Source: JBDTLH01 sp039934875
GTDB taxonomy: Bacteria; Acidobacteriota; Terriglobia; Terriglobales; Acidobacteriaceae
Length of the DNA stretch: 7,396 bases
Reading direction: 5' to 3'
Assembly: GCA_039934875.1 (NCBI GenBank)
Contig: JBDTLH010000121.1
Location: forward strand, 1 to 7,396
Part shown: in pieces, positions 6,734 to 7,396 of the stretch
Position numbering within the stretch: position 1 is the stretch's first letter
Layout: the number at the start of each line of letters is the position of its first letter
Made by a program: the position numbers and the translations under genes
The notes under the pieces: model-generated
Told to the model about the DNA's origin: nothing
Databases searched by the model: none
Seen by the model: only the letters and a program-made list of their open reading frames with translations

Positions 6734-7396
6734 GGTTCGGTGTCGATTCGCGCCAGTTCTTTTCGCCGCCGTAATCACGCTGCTCGCGGGCTGCGGAGGC
6801 GGATCCAACCCCAGCAGCAATGCGGGGAAGACGATCACGGTCGCTCCATTGGACAACAACGTGCAGCCGATCACCATCAACATCGGGCCTGCGAACAACT
6901 ATAACAACGGCGTTTATACCAGTGTGACGCTGTGTGTACCGGGCACCGCGACCTGCCAGACCGTGGACAATGTGCTGGTGGACACCGGCTCCTCCGGCCT
7001 GCGGCTGATCTCTTCCGCGCTCACGATTGCGCTACCGCAACAGAGTGGGCGGGCGGAGTGCACGCAGTTTCAAGACGGCTTTGTGTGGGGGCCGCTCGCC
7101 ACCGCCGACGTCAAAATCAGTGGTGAACAGGCGCTCTCCGCTACTGTGCAGCTAGCCGGCGTCTCTGGCTTCGCGGGCGTGCCCAAGGCATGCAGTGACT
7201 CCGGGGGAAAAGAGATGGACACGGCACAATCCCTGGGAGCGAATGGAGTGCTGGGCATCAGCGTCTTTCGCCAGGATTGTGGAGGGGCGTGTGCTTCGTC
7301 GGGAGCATCCAATCCCGGCTTCTATTACTCCTGTGCGGGGGGTAATTGCGGCAAGACGGCGGTGGGCCTGGCACAGCAAGTGCAAAATCCGGTCGC
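6720..7396 (+). CDS. DUF3443 family lipoprotein, aspartic-protease-like motif (partial, C-terminus beyond window)
   Basis: The first 225 codons are visible and the frame is open to the window end. The start is well supported: AAGGAG at 6705-6710, a 9-nt spacer, then ATG. The N-terminus MQSARVRCRF, a hydrophobic stretch and the lipobox LLAGC (Cys25) predict a lipoprotein, with Gly-Gly-Gly-Ser after the lipidated Cys and so no inner-membrane-retention Asp. The mature part resembles DUF3443: ITINIGPANNYNNGVYTSVTLC (51-72), then VDNVLVDTGSSGLRLIS (82-98), and GANGVLGISVF (173-183). DTGSSG (88-93) and the downstream GVLG resemble motifs of pepsin-like proteases. Cysteines at 72, 79, 114, 158, 187, 191, 205 and 210 suggest several disulfides. 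Its partner DUF2844 overlaps it by 14 bp. Whether it cleaves peptides is not known to me; a second catalytic Asp would lie beyond the window. Confidence 0.88.
   Translation, partial: MQSARVRCRFAPVLFAAVITLLAGCGGGSNPSSNAGKTITVAPLDNNVQPITINIGPANNYNNGVYTSVTLCVPGTATCQTVDNVLVDTGSSGLRLISSALTIALPQQSGRAECTQFQDGFVWGPLATADVKISGEQALSATVQLAGVSGFAGVPKACSDSGGKEMDTAQSLGANGVLGISVFRQDCGGACASSGASNPGFYYSCAGGNCGKTAVGLAQQVQNPV

Noticed and set aside
6377..6898. 173-codon minus-strand frame opposite the DUF2844 and DUF3443 genes.
   Set aside because: It is antisense to two genes with signal peptides, family motifs and, for the second, a strong Shine-Dalgarno; no domain was recognised in it.

Overview
The window looks like chromosomal DNA from a Gram-negative soil-type bacterium, most likely Acidobacteriota (Terriglobia-like). 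That placement is inference from gene content: a compact type IV pilus (T4P) operon with a short, degenerate PilM, a DUF2844/DUF3443 pair, and a GxxExxY gene with its purine-rich repeats. LolA and a DUF3443 lipoprotein imply an outer membrane. No rRNA or tRNA gene is visible to settle the taxonomy.

Minus strand, in transcription order from about 6118 down to 1: a type IV prepilin (5576-6118), a LolA-family lipoprotein carrier (4870-5529), the inner-membrane platform protein PilC/GspF (3581-4801), the assembly ATPase PilB/GspE (1922-3577), an inserted-looking cassette with a GxxExxY-family gene (about 1244-1918), PilM (275-1195) and the start of PilN (1-275, cut by the window edge). Junctions are tight: 3 bp between pilC and pilB, a 1-bp stop/start overlap between pilM and pilN, and short gaps elsewhere. 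The exception is the roughly 730-bp pilB-pilM gap. Together the genes supply the pilin, the motor, the platform and the first alignment-complex proteins of a T4P machine. PilO, PilP, PilQ, the prepilin peptidase and a retraction ATPase are not in view.

The pilB-pilM gap is the most interesting part. It is bounded by an inverted pair of about 40-nt repeats (1244-1283 and 1879-1918, 37/40 identical as reverse complements). A third, diverged copy (1758-1801) lies at the 5' end of the GxxExxY gene and supplies its Shine-Dalgarno sequence, ATG and first codons. All three copies have the same internal spacing of GG or GG-like marks. This resembles a small repeat-plus-nuclease-like-gene cassette, conceptually similar to REP/RAYT elements, lodged inside a pilus operon.

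Plus strand, divergent from the pilus operon: a small secreted DUF2844 protein (6284-6733) overlaps by 14 bp a DUF3443 lipoprotein (6720 to the window end, partial). The lipoprotein has a lipobox and a DTGSSG motif like that of pepsin-type aspartic proteases. The 165-bp divergent intergenic region holds a perfect 8-bp-arm inverted repeat in the presumed pilin leader.
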